From assembly GCF_001598255.1 (NCBI RefSeq), contig NZ_BCYP01000006.1:124001-188000 (forward strand): 64,000 nucleotides of DNA, read 5' to 3'. The DNA is from Mitsuaria chitosanitabida ATCC BAA-476 = NBRC 102408 (lineage in GTDB: Bacteria; Pseudomonadota; Gammaproteobacteria; Burkholderiales; Burkholderiaceae_C). The translations under genes were made by a program, and so were the position numbers. Shown one piece after another: positions 28,725 to 38,205 of the stretch. The stretch's first letter is position 1, and the number at the start of each line of letters is the position of its first letter. Under the pieces are notes generated by a model. That model was not told the DNA's origin, ran no database searches, and saw only the letters and a list, made by a program, of their open reading frames with translations.

Positions 28725-30008
28725 ATGAATCAAGACGATCGCATGTCCATCGCAGGCCGTGGACGTGACCCTCAGGGAGCCACGGGCCTGCTTCGCCGGG
28801 TGGGGCTCTGGATGAGCAACGGCCGCAACGAAGGCCCCCCGGATCTCGACGAGCTCTGGCGCGACTTCAACCGCAAGCTGTCCCGCCTGTTCGGTGGTGG
28901 CCGCGGCGGCAACAACGATGGCGGCAACTCCGGCAACGGCGGTGGCGGCAACTACCAGCCCGACATGAAGGGCGCCGGCATCGGCATCGGCCTGGTGGTC
29001 GGCGTCGTGGTGCTGGGCTGGCTGGGCAGCGGCGTGTTCATCGTGCAGGAAGGCCAGCAGGGCGTGATCACGTCCTTCGGCAAGTACAGCCGCACGGTGG
29101 ACGCGGGCCTCGGCTACCGCCTCCCGTACCCGTTCCAGGCGCACGAGATCGTGTCCTTCACCCAGCTGCAGTCGGTCGAGGTCGGCCGCAGCTCGGTGGG
29201 CCAGGCCTCGGGCTTGCGCGACTCGTCCATGCTGACGCAGGACGAGAACATCGTCGACATCCGCTTCACCGTGCAGTACCGGCTGAAGGATGCGCGCGAC
29301 TACCTGTTCGAGAACGCCAACACCGATGACGCGGTGACGCAGGCCGCCGAATCGGCGGTGCGCGAGATCGTCGGCCGCAGCAACATGGACTCGGTGCTGT
29401 ACGAGCAGCGCGACCTGATCGCCAGCGATCTGGCCAAGTCCATCCAGGCGCAGCTGGACCGTCTGAAGACCGGCATCCAGATCGTCAACGTCAACGTCGG
29501 CAACGTGCAGCCGCCCGAGCAGGTGCAGGCCGCCTTCGACGACGCCTTCCGCGCGACCGCGGACCGCGAGCGTCTGAAGAACGAGGGCGAGGCCTACGCC
29601 AACGACGTGGTCCCGCGCGCCCAGGGCAAGGCCGCCCGTCTGCGTGAGGACGCCGAGGCCTACCGTGCCCGCGTCGTGTCCTTCGCCGACGGTGACGCGC
29701 AGCGCTTCAAGAGCGTGCTGGACGAGTACAAGAAGGCCCCTCAGGTCACGCGTGACCGCCTCTACATCGACACGATGCAGCAGGTCTACTCGCGCATCAC
29801 GAAGGTGATGGTCGACGCGCGCAGCGGCTCCAACCTGCTGTACCTCCCGCTGGACAAGCTGATGCAGCAGCAGGCGCCGGGCACCGTCACCACGACGACG
29901 CCGACGCCCGCGATCACCGCGCCGGACGCGTCCTCGACCGCCGGCACGATGAGCACCGATCCGCGCTCGCGCGACAGCATGCGCAGCCGCGACCGCGACG
30001 GCCGTTGA
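28725..30008 (+). CDS. hflK: HflK, subunit of the FtsH-associated HflKC complex
   Basis: HflK is an SPFH/prohibitin-family membrane protein that, with HflC, forms a cage around the FtsH protease. The 427-residue protein has a Gly/Asn-rich cytoplasmic leader (GGGRGGNNDGGNSGNGGGG), one transmembrane segment (GIGIGLVVGVVVLGWLGSGV), the SPFH domain (VQEGQQGVITSFGKYSRTVDAGLGY), a coiled coil (RERLKNEGEAYANDVVPRAQ), and a Thr/Ser-rich C-terminal tail. I start at ATG 28725 with AGGA upstream; ATG 28719 and TTG 28695 are in frame alternatives. Confidence 0.95.
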   Translation: MNQDDRMSIAGRGRDPQGATGLLRRVGLWMSNGRNEGPPDLDELWRDFNRKLSRLFGGGRGGNNDGGNSGNGGGGNYQPDMKGAGIGIGLVVGVVVLGWLGSGVFIVQEGQQGVITSFGKYSRTVDAGLGYRLPYPFQAHEIVSFTQLQSVEVGRSSVGQASGLRDSSMLTQDENIVDIRFTVQYRLKDARDYLFENANTDDAVTQAAESAVREIVGRSNMDSVLYEQRDLIASDLAKSIQAQLDRLKTGIQIVNVNVGNVQPPEQVQAAFDDAFRATADRERLKNEGEAYANDVVPRAQGKAARLREDAEAYRARVVSFADGDAQRFKSVLDEYKKAPQVTRDRLYIDTMQQVYSRITKVMVDARSGSNLLYLPLDKLMQQQAPGTVTTTTPTPAITAPDASSTAGTMSTDPRSRDSMRSRDRDGR

Positions 30009-30027
30009 ACGACAGGAGCCCACCACA

Positions 30028-30933
30028 ATGAATCGCATCGTCTCCGTCGTCCTGGGCCTGCTGATCCTGTTCATGGTCGCCAGCTCGACGCTCTTCGTCG
30101 TCGACCAGCGCCAGTTCGCGGTCGTCTATTCGCTGGGTGAGATCAAGGAAGTGATCACCGAACCCGGCCTGAAGTTCAAGCTGCCTCCGCCCCTGCAGAA
30201 CGTGGTCTTCCTGGACCGCCGCGTGCAGACCCTGGACAGTCCCGACTCGCGTCCGATCTTCACGGCCGAGAAGAAGTCCCTGGTCATCGATTGGCTGGTG
30301 AAGTGGCGCATCGTCGATTCGCGCCAGTACATCCGCAACAGCGGCACCAACCTGCGCAACCTGGAATCGCGCCTGAGCCCGATCGTGCAGGCCGCGCTGA
30401 ACGAGGAAGTGACCAAGCGCACCGTGCGCGCCGTGCTGGCGACCGAGCGCGAGAAGGTCATGCAGGACGTGCGCAAGCGTCTCGAGGAAGAGGCCAAGCA
30501 ATTCGGCATCGAGATCGTCGACGTGCGCGTCAAGCGCGTGGACTTCTCGTCCAGCATCACCGAGTCGGTCTACAACCGGATGAAGTCGGAGCGTGCGCGC
30601 GTCGCCAACGAGCTTCGCTCGACCGGTGCCGCCGAGGGCGAGAAGATCAAGGCCGACGCCGACAAGCAGAGCGAGATCATCACTGCCGAGGCTTATCGCG
30701 ACGCGCAGAAGATCATGGGTGAGGGCGACGCGAAGGCTTCCGCGCTGTATTCCGAAGCCTTCGGCCGCGACCCCGCGTTCGCCCAGTTCTACCGCTCGCT
30801 GGATGCCTACCAGCGCAGCTTCAAGAGCAAGAGCGACGTGATGGTCCTGGACCCCAACAGCACCTTCTTCAACACGATGCGCACCGGTGGCCCCGGTGCG
30901 GGCGCCCCCGCCGCGGCGGCGCCGCGCAAGTAA
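30028..30933 (+). CDS. hflC: HflC, subunit of the FtsH-associated HflKC complex
   Basis: HflC partners HflK in the inner membrane as a modulator of FtsH. The 301-residue protein opens with a transmembrane anchor (VVLGLLILFMVASSTLFVV), followed by the SPFH domain (VDQRQFAVVYSLGEIKEVIT, GLKFKLPPPLQNVVFLDRR). A long helical region rich in Ala/Glu/Lys follows (AAEGEKIKADADKQSEIITA). The last residues are an Ala/Pro tail. It lies 19 nt after hflK, and a strong terminator follows. Confidence 0.96.
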   Translation: MNRIVSVVLGLLILFMVASSTLFVVDQRQFAVVYSLGEIKEVITEPGLKFKLPPPLQNVVFLDRRVQTLDSPDSRPIFTAEKKSLVIDWLVKWRIVDSRQYIRNSGTNLRNLESRLSPIVQAALNEEVTKRTVRAVLATEREKVMQDVRKRLEEEAKQFGIEIVDVRVKRVDFSSSITESVYNRMKSERARVANELRSTGAAEGEKIKADADKQSEIITAEAYRDAQKIMGEGDAKASALYSEAFGRDPAFAQFYRSLDAYQRSFKSKSDVMVLDPNSTFFNTMRTGGPGAGAPAAAAPRK

Positions 30934-30947
30934 GCGCCAGAGGAAAG

Positions 30948-30970
30948 GAGCCGCCTTCGGGCGGCTCTTT
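30948..30970 (+). terminator. Intrinsic terminator after hflC
   Basis: GAGCCGCC (30948-30955), loop TTCG, GGCGGCTC (30960-30967), then TTT. It ends the hfq-hflXKC stretch before hisZ. Confidence 0.85.
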
Positions 30971-31085
30971 CGCATCCGGCTCGCTGGCTTGTCCTGCCCT
31001 CCGGGGAGGGGAAGGGTGAAGCGGCCGACCGGGGCGGGGCGACGAGCGGCGTCCCGTGGTTTTTTCACGGCAACCAGGCCGTGAG

Positions 31086-31124
31086 GGCATGCCGCGCGAC
31101 CCCCGCGTGCGGGTCGGGCATGCC
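31086..31124. repeat. Inverted repeat upstream of the hisZ promoter
   Basis: GGCATGCC (31086-31093) recurs at 31117-31124; because it is self-complementary, the two copies pair. Inside, CGACCC pairs with GGGTCG, giving a 39-nt hairpin about 20 nt before the hisZ -10. It could be an operator or the end of a leftward transcript; no T tract is present. Confidence 0.5.
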
Positions 31125-31144
31125 GGGGTTCGTCACGACCCCGG

Positions 31145-31150
31145 TACAAT
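31145..31150 (+). promoter_or_regulatory. -10-like TACAAT upstream of hisZ
   Basis: TACAAT lies 27 nt before the hisZ ATG and is followed by GCCGTTTTTAACC. A weak TTCGTC at about 31128 could serve as a -35. It starts the hisZ-purA unit behind the hflC terminator. Confidence 0.45.
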
Positions 31151-31177
31151 GCCGTTTTTAACCCCCTCCTGAACGTC

Positions 31178-33731
<2,554 letters not shown>

Positions 33732-33787
33732 GCCGTCCGCCAGGCTTTCATTCCGACTTGACCCTATTTCGCTGAGGAGCCCTCCCC

Positions 33788-34309
33788 ATGTTGACCGATG
33801 ACGGCAAACACCTGTACGTGTCCTGGGACGAATATCACTTGCTGATCGAACGTCTGGCGCTGAAGGTGCATGCCTCCGGCTGGCAGTTCGACCAGATCCT
33901 GTGCCTGGCCCGTGGCGGCATGCGTCCGGGCGACGTGCTGTCGCGCGTGTTCGACAAGCCGCTGGGCATCATGTCGACGAGCTCGTACCGCGCCGAGGCC
34001 GGCACGATCCAGGGTCGCCTGGACATCGCCAAGTACATCACCATGCCCAAGGGCGAGCTGGCCGGCCGCGTGCTGCTGGTCGACGACCTGGCGGATTCGG
34101 GTGTCACGCTGAAGGCGGTGGTGGAACGTCTGCGCGGCATGCCCTCGATCAGCGAGCTGCGCTCGGCGGTGATCTGGACGAAGAGCGTCTCGGAGTACAC
34201 CCCGGATTACTACGTCGAGATGCTGGAGACCAGCCCGTGGATCCATCAGCCGTTCGAGGACTACGACTCGCTGCGCCCCGACGCGCTGGCGAAGAAGTTC
34301 GCGATCTGA
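33788..34309 (+). CDS. Purine-type phosphoribosyltransferase
   Basis: The 173-residue protein is a type I PRTase. The PRPP-binding signature is VLLVDDLADSGVTLKAVV around residues 95-112, and the N-terminal part contains LCLARGGMRPGDVLSRVFDKPLG, as in xanthine/hypoxanthine-guanine PRTases. It resembles Gpt-like proteins, so purine salvage is the likely role and the link to purA supports this, but the base specificity cannot be read from the sequence. GAGGAG lies just upstream of the ATG. A strong terminator ends the unit. Confidence 0.85.
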   Translation: MLTDDGKHLYVSWDEYHLLIERLALKVHASGWQFDQILCLARGGMRPGDVLSRVFDKPLGIMSTSSYRAEAGTIQGRLDIAKYITMPKGELAGRVLLVDDLADSGVTLKAVVERLRGMPSISELRSAVIWTKSVSEYTPDYYVEMLETSPWIHQPFEDYDSLRPDALAKKFAI

Positions 34310-34314
34310 TGAAC

Positions 34315-34345
34315 GAAAGGGCTGACGAATGTCAGCCCTTTTTTC
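34315..34345 (+). terminator. Intrinsic terminator after the phosphoribosyltransferase gene
   Basis: AAGGGCTGAC (34317-34326), loop GAAT, GTCAGCCCTT (34331-34340), then more Ts. A classic strong terminator for the hisZ-purA-PRTase unit. Confidence 0.92.
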
Positions 34346-34379
34346 TTGGCGCGGGAGGTGGTGCTCGCTGCCATCGCAG

Positions 34380-34468
34380 GAGAGGACTCGGTCACGCAAG
34401 CGCGACCCCGGTTTGGACCTCCCGGTCCCAACCATTCGAGTCCTCTCGTGATGTCCACCGGGCATCAC
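34380..34468. repeat. Cloverleaf-like structured element beside tRNA-Leu
   Basis: A perfect 11-bp outer stem, GAGAGGACTCG (34380-34390) with CGAGTCCTCTC (34437-34447), encloses two hairpins. Arm 1 is 34391-34406 (GTCACG-CAAG-CGCGAC, one A/C mismatch). Arm 2 is 34410-34433 (GGTTTGGACC, loop TCCC, GGTCCCAACC, nine of ten pairs). A further 9-bp hairpin, GTGATG...CATCAC (34448-34468), abuts it. The whole is a three-way junction. The outer-stem sequence equals part of the T-arm/acceptor region of the neighbouring tRNA-Leu. It is not itself a tRNA: no D-loop, anticodon arm or CCA is visible. Confidence 0.7.
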
Positions 34469-34488
34469 TTCCTGGGCGTCAGAATGAG

Positions 34489-34513
34489 AAAAGCCGGCTT
34501 GAAGCCGGCTTTT
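34489..34513. terminator. Bidirectional terminator 3' of tRNA-Leu
   Basis: AAAAGCCGGC (34489-34498), loop TTGAA, GCCGGCTTTT (34504-34513). With A and T runs on both sides it works on either strand; in the leftward direction it lies 7 nt after the tRNA CCA end. Confidence 0.88.
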
Positions 34514-34519
34514 CAGAAT

Positions 34520-34604
<85 letters not shown>

Positions 34605-34635
34605 AAGGTTCAAAAGCCAACGCTCCGAAAAACTC

Positions 34636-34704
34636 GCTCAAGCTACTTTGAAGTATTCTTGAGCCTTCAGTTTCTCGAAACGCTTTAAAAAGCTTTTGCG
34701 TTTC
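34636..34704. promoter_or_regulatory. tRNA-Leu / rnr divergent region with two hairpins
   Basis: This is the most A+T-rich stretch of the window. Hairpin 1 pairs GCTCAAG (34636-34642) with CTTGAGC (34658-34664), with an inner ACTT-TG-AAGT. Hairpin 2 pairs GAAACGC (34677-34683) with GCGTTTC (34698-34704) around the palindrome AAAAGCTTTT. Both tRNA-Leu (leftward) and rnr (rightward) should start here, but I cannot assign -35/-10 pairs confidently. Confidence 0.45.
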
Positions 34705-37188
34705 AGGAAAGACAAGGATTCTACTATCAAAAACTTCAAGAACGCAAGCCCCCAGCAAAACAATTCGCTGATGGGCGAAGTCGAGGGCACGGTTCAAGGT
34801 CATCGCGATGGGCACGGCTTCCTGATGCCCGATGACGGCCAGCCCGATGTCTACCTGTCCTCGCAAGAGATGCACGCCGTCATGCATGGCGATCGTCTCC
34901 GCGTCCGCGTCGTGCGCCTGGACAAGCGCGGTCGCCCCGAGGGGCGCGTCCTCGAGATCCTCGAGCGTCGCAAGAAGCCCATCATCGGCCGCCTGTTGCT
35001 GGAATCGGGCATCTGGCTCGTCGCCCCCGAGGACAAGCGCTACGGCCAGGACATCCTGGTCCCGAAGAACGCGATCGCCAATGCGACCGCGGGCCAGATC
35101 GTCGCGGTCGAGCTGACCGAACCCCCGTCGCTGTACTCGCAGCCCGTCGGTCGCGTGACCGAGGTGCTCGGCGAGATCGACGATCCCGGCATGGAGATCG
35201 AGATCGCGGTCCGCAAGTACGAGGTGCCGCACGCCTTCAGCGCCGACACGCTCGCCCAGGCCGCGAAGCTGCCCGACCGGGTCCGCGCGGCGGACATGAA
35301 GAACCGCATCGACCTGCGCGACGTCGCGCTGGTCACGATCGACGGCGAGGACGCGCGCGACTTCGACGATGCGGTCTATTGCGAGCCCCACAAGCAGGGC
35401 CGAGGAAAGACGGCCTTCAAGGGCTGGCGCCTGCTGGTCGCGATCGCCGACGTCAGCCATTACGTGAAACCGGGCGAGCCCCTGGACCGCGATGCCTACG
35501 AGCGTGCGACCTCGGTCTACTTCCCGCGCCGCGTGATCCCGATGCTGCCGGAGAAGCTCTCCAACGGCCTGTGCTCGCTGAACCCGGAACAGGATCGTCT
35601 GTCCATGGTCTGCGACATGCTGGTCACGGAGGAGGGCGAGCTCCACGCGTACCAGTTCTATCCGGCCGTCATCAACTCGCATGCCCGCTTCACCTACACC
35701 GAGGTCGCGGCCATCCTGGGCAACACGCATGGCCCGGAGGCGCACAAGCGCAAGGCGCTGGTGCCGCACCTGCTGCATCTGCACGAGGTCTATCGCGCGC
35801 TGCTGTCCCAGCGGGCGAAGCGAGGCGCGGTCGACTTCGAGACGACCGAGACCCAGATCGTCTGCGACGACAACGGCCGCATCGAGAAGATCGTGCCCCG
35901 CACCCGCAACGAGGCGCACCGTCTGATCGAGGAGGCGATGCTCGCCGCCAACGTCTGCGCGGCCGACTTCATCGCCGGTGGCAAGCATGCGTCCCTGTTC
36001 CGCGTCCACGAGGGCCCGACGCCCGAGAAGCGCGGCACGCTGCAGGCCTATCTGCGCGCGCTGGGCATCGGCATGGGGATCAGCGACGACCCCACGCCGG
36101 GCGAGTTCCAGGCCATCGCGCAGGCGACCAAGGACCGGCCCGACGCGCAGCAGATCCACACCATGCTGCTGCGCTCGATGCAGCAGGCGATCTACACCCC
36201 CTTCAACTCGGGTCACTTCGGTCTCGCGTATCAGGCCTACACGCACTTCACGAGCCCGATCCGGCGCTACCCGGACCTCCTGGTCCATCGCGTGATCAAG
36301 GCGCTGCTCGGCGCGAAGAAGTACGCGCTCGACGCCCACAAGATGGAGGCCGCCAACCCGATGCCCAAGCGGCCCGGGAAGCAGGCCGCGAAGGCCGCGC
36401 CCACGGCGGCCTCCGCGTCGACCGAGGCCGAGCGCTGGGAAGTCGTCGGCGCGCATTGCAGCGCCAACGAGCGCCGCGCCGACGAGGCCTCGCGCGACGT
36501 CGAGGCCTGGCTCAAGTGCCGCTACATGCGCGACCACCTGGGCGAGGAGTTCGCCGGCACCGTCAGCGCGGTGACCAGCTTCGGGCTGTTCGTGCAGCTG
36601 GACGCGATGTACGTCGAAGGCCTGATCCACATCACCGAACTGGGCGGCGAGTACTTCCGCTTCGACGAGGTGCGCCAGGAGCTGCGCGGCGAGCGCACCG
36701 GCATCCGTTACGCCACCGGCGCGCGGGTGCAGGTGCAGGTCAGTCGTGTCGACCTGGACGGGCGCAAGATCGATTTCCGCCTGGTGCGGGATGGCGACGA
36801 GGCCCGACTGCTGCGCGGCGCGCATCGTGACAAGTTCGGCGACAAGCACGGGGGTGACGGCAAGCGCTTCGACAAGCGCGCCGACAAGCGGGCTCGCCGC
36901 GATGCCGCGAGCGCCGCGAAGTCGGCCCCGCCTGCGGCCGTCGAACCCATGCCGCTGCCGACGCCCGACGCGCCGACGGCGGTCGATGCGCTGGAGCGCA
37001 TCGAGCAGGCCGACCGCGTGCTGCAGGCGGAGCGTCGCAAGACGGCTCGCGCGACCAAGTCGTCCAACACGCATCCCGTGAAGGCGGCCAAGCGCACGGC
37101 GCGCGGCCCGGCCAAGTCGGTCGTCGCCAAGAGCAGTGCCGGCGCCGCCGCCAAGACCACGCGTCGCAAGCGCGGCGGGGCCAACTGA
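34696..37188 (+). CDS. rnr: Ribonuclease R
   Basis: RNase R is the 3'-to-5' processive exoribonuclease that degrades structured RNA and matures rRNA. The frame (830 residues) contains an OB/cold-shock-type N-terminal domain (EGTVQGHRDGHGFLMPDDGQPDVYL), the RNB catalytic domain with the metal-binding Asp cluster in DGEDARDFDDAVY, an S1 domain (FAGTVSAVTSFGLFVQLDAMYVEGLI), and a Lys/Arg-rich tail. The start is unclear. TTG 34696 lies in a hairpin and has no Shine-Dalgarno. ATC 34726 has AAGGA 7 nt upstream but is a very rare start codon. ATG 34771 lacks a ribosome-binding site. I give the longest frame. Confidence 0.93.
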   Translation: MRFRKDKDSTIKNFKNASPQQNNSLMGEVEGTVQGHRDGHGFLMPDDGQPDVYLSSQEMHAVMHGDRLRVRVVRLDKRGRPEGRVLEILERRKKPIIGRLLLESGIWLVAPEDKRYGQDILVPKNAIANATAGQIVAVELTEPPSLYSQPVGRVTEVLGEIDDPGMEIEIAVRKYEVPHAFSADTLAQAAKLPDRVRAADMKNRIDLRDVALVTIDGEDARDFDDAVYCEPHKQGRGKTAFKGWRLLVAIADVSHYVKPGEPLDRDAYERATSVYFPRRVIPMLPEKLSNGLCSLNPEQDRLSMVCDMLVTEEGELHAYQFYPAVINSHARFTYTEVAAILGNTHGPEAHKRKALVPHLLHLHEVYRALLSQRAKRGAVDFETTETQIVCDDNGRIEKIVPRTRNEAHRLIEEAMLAANVCAADFIAGGKHASLFRVHEGPTPEKRGTLQAYLRALGIGMGISDDPTPGEFQAIAQATKDRPDAQQIHTMLLRSMQQAIYTPFNSGHFGLAYQAYTHFTSPIRRYPDLLVHRVIKALLGAKKYALDAHKMEAANPMPKRPGKQAAKAAPTAASASTEAERWEVVGAHCSANERRADEASRDVEAWLKCRYMRDHLGEEFAGTVSAVTSFGLFVQLDAMYVEGLIHITELGGEYFRFDEVRQELRGERTGIRYATGARVQVQVSRVDLDGRKIDFRLVRDGDEARLLRGAHRDKFGDKHGGDGKRFDKRADKRARRDAASAAKSAPPAAVEPMPLPTPDAPTAVDALERIEQADRVLQAERRKTARATKSSNTHPVKAAKRTARGPAKSVVAKSSAGAAAKTTRRKRGGAN

Positions 37189-37247
37189 TCGGCGGGATCT
37201 GAATCGGTCGGATCGATCGCGGTCAAGGGTCCGCGATCCCCATAAGC

Positions 37248-37281
37248 AACAAGGGCCTGGCGGTGTCGCCAGGCCCTTGTT
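37248..37281. terminator. Strong bidirectional terminator between rnr and the PEP-CTERM gene
   Basis: AACAAGGGCCTGGCG (37248-37262) pairs perfectly with CGCCAGGCCCTTGTT (37267-37281) over 15 bp with a 4-nt loop. The genes on either side converge on it. Confidence 0.85.
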
Positions 37282-37328
37282 CCTTGCGGCGCCGCCTCGG
37301 GCGAGGCGGGCCGATCAGCAATCGCGAC

Positions 37329-37973
37329 TCAGCGCGCGCCGCGACGGCGGATGAAGCCCAGGGCCAGCAGCGCCAGCGAGGCCAGGGCCAGGGCGGTGGG
37401 CTCCGGCACGGCGACGGCGGGGGCGGGGGCGGCGCCGTTGACGTTCAGCGTCGCCGACAGCAGGTTGAACTGCTGCGAGAAGAGCGACTCCTCCGAGAAC
37501 CACAGGCCGAAGTTGCGGTTGCTGACGATGCTGGCGAACACGTCCAGGTTGTCGGCGGTGAAGGTGAAGGTCTGGGTGATGGCGCTGCCCGTGCGCGTCA
37601 TGTCGAACAGGCTGTTGCTGCCGGTGGTGCCGCTGGCCGGGCGCACGCGCCAGTCCTCCGGGAAGAAGAAGGCGGTCACGTCGTTGGTGGCGGCGAAGGT
37701 CAGGCTCAGCGACAGGCTGGTGACGGTGCCGATGTTCAGCGACGAGAAGTCGAAGGTGTCGGCGAAGCGCGAGTTGCCGCAACCGTTCGAGGTGTCCTTG
37801 ACGATCACGTAGCCGGACTTGACGCAGCTGTTGTTGGTGTAGCCGCCCTTGGACTGGCCGGCCGCGTTGCCGTAGTTGTGGGTGACCGAGCCCAGCAGGA
37901 CCGGGGCGGCTTGGCTGGCGCCCGCCAGCAGGACCAGCGCCAGGGTGGCGATGGCTTTGATCGACTTGAACAT
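37329..37973 (-). CDS. PEP-CTERM sorting domain protein
   Basis: A 214-residue exported protein. The signal peptide is MFKSIKAIATLALVLLAGASQA. The C-terminus is a textbook PEP-CTERM signal: VPEP at residues 189-192, a hydrophobic segment (TALALASLALLALGFI) and a basic end RRRGAR. That marks it for exosortase (EpsH/XrtA-type) processing at the inner membrane and export toward the extracellular matrix. The middle is Ser/Thr/Asn-rich beta sequence with two cysteines (NNSCVKSG, NGCGNS) and matches no enzyme family I know. No exosortase or PrsK/PrsR gene is in this window. Its promoter looks sigma-54-dependent. Confidence 0.9.
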   Translation of the reverse strand: MFKSIKAIATLALVLLAGASQAAPVLLGSVTHNYGNAAGQSKGGYTNNSCVKSGYVIVKDTSNGCGNSRFADTFDFSSLNIGTVTSLSLSLTFAATNDVTAFFFPEDWRVRPASGTTGSNSLFDMTRTGSAITQTFTFTADNLDVFASIVSNRNFGLWFSEESLFSQQFNLLSATLNVNGAAPAPAVAVPEPTALALASLALLALGFIRRRGAR

Positions 37974-38047
37974 GGGGTTCCCTCTCTGTTGTTCGTTTTG
38001 CAGTCACGAGTCGCGACGAGTGGCAAGGCCGCGACCGGCGACACATT

Positions 38048-38063
38048 TGCAAACAACATGCCA
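38048..38063 (-). promoter_or_regulatory. Sigma-54 (RpoN) promoter for the PEP-CTERM gene
   Basis: On the - strand these bases read TGGCATGTTGTTTGCA. This matches the -24/-12 consensus TGGCAC-G-N4-TTGC(A/T) at every position except one (C6 to T), with the invariant GG and GC correctly spaced. Transcription would start about 12 nt further left, leaving a leader of about 64 nt. Known PEP-CTERM genes in related bacteria are activated by the sigma-54 response regulator PrsR. Confidence 0.8.
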
Positions 38064-38068
38064 GGACT

Positions 38069-38082
38069 CCCTAGTTCTAGGG
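38069..38082. promoter_or_regulatory. CCCTAG-TT-CTAGGG palindrome beside the sigma-54 promoter
   Basis: A perfect 6-bp inverted repeat with a 2-bp spacer, 5 bp upstream of the -24 element. CTAG is rare in such genomes, so this is a candidate protein-binding site, but it is much closer to the promoter than usual enhancer-binding sites. Confidence 0.5.
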
Positions 38083-38205
38083 GAGGCAAGGGCTTAGCGG
38101 CGCTCGTGAAGATGTCGTACGGGGCGCGTTAACAAAACTGTCAAAAAACTCGACAGCGGTTTGATTCGCGCTTCGCCCGTTCGGGCGGGGAGAGGAGAGG
38201 GCGCG

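Noticed and set aside
34380-34450. A second tRNA gene beside tRNA-Leu
   Set aside because: The T-arm-like sequence lacks a D-arm, anticodon arm and CCA end on both strands; it only reuses a stem sequence.
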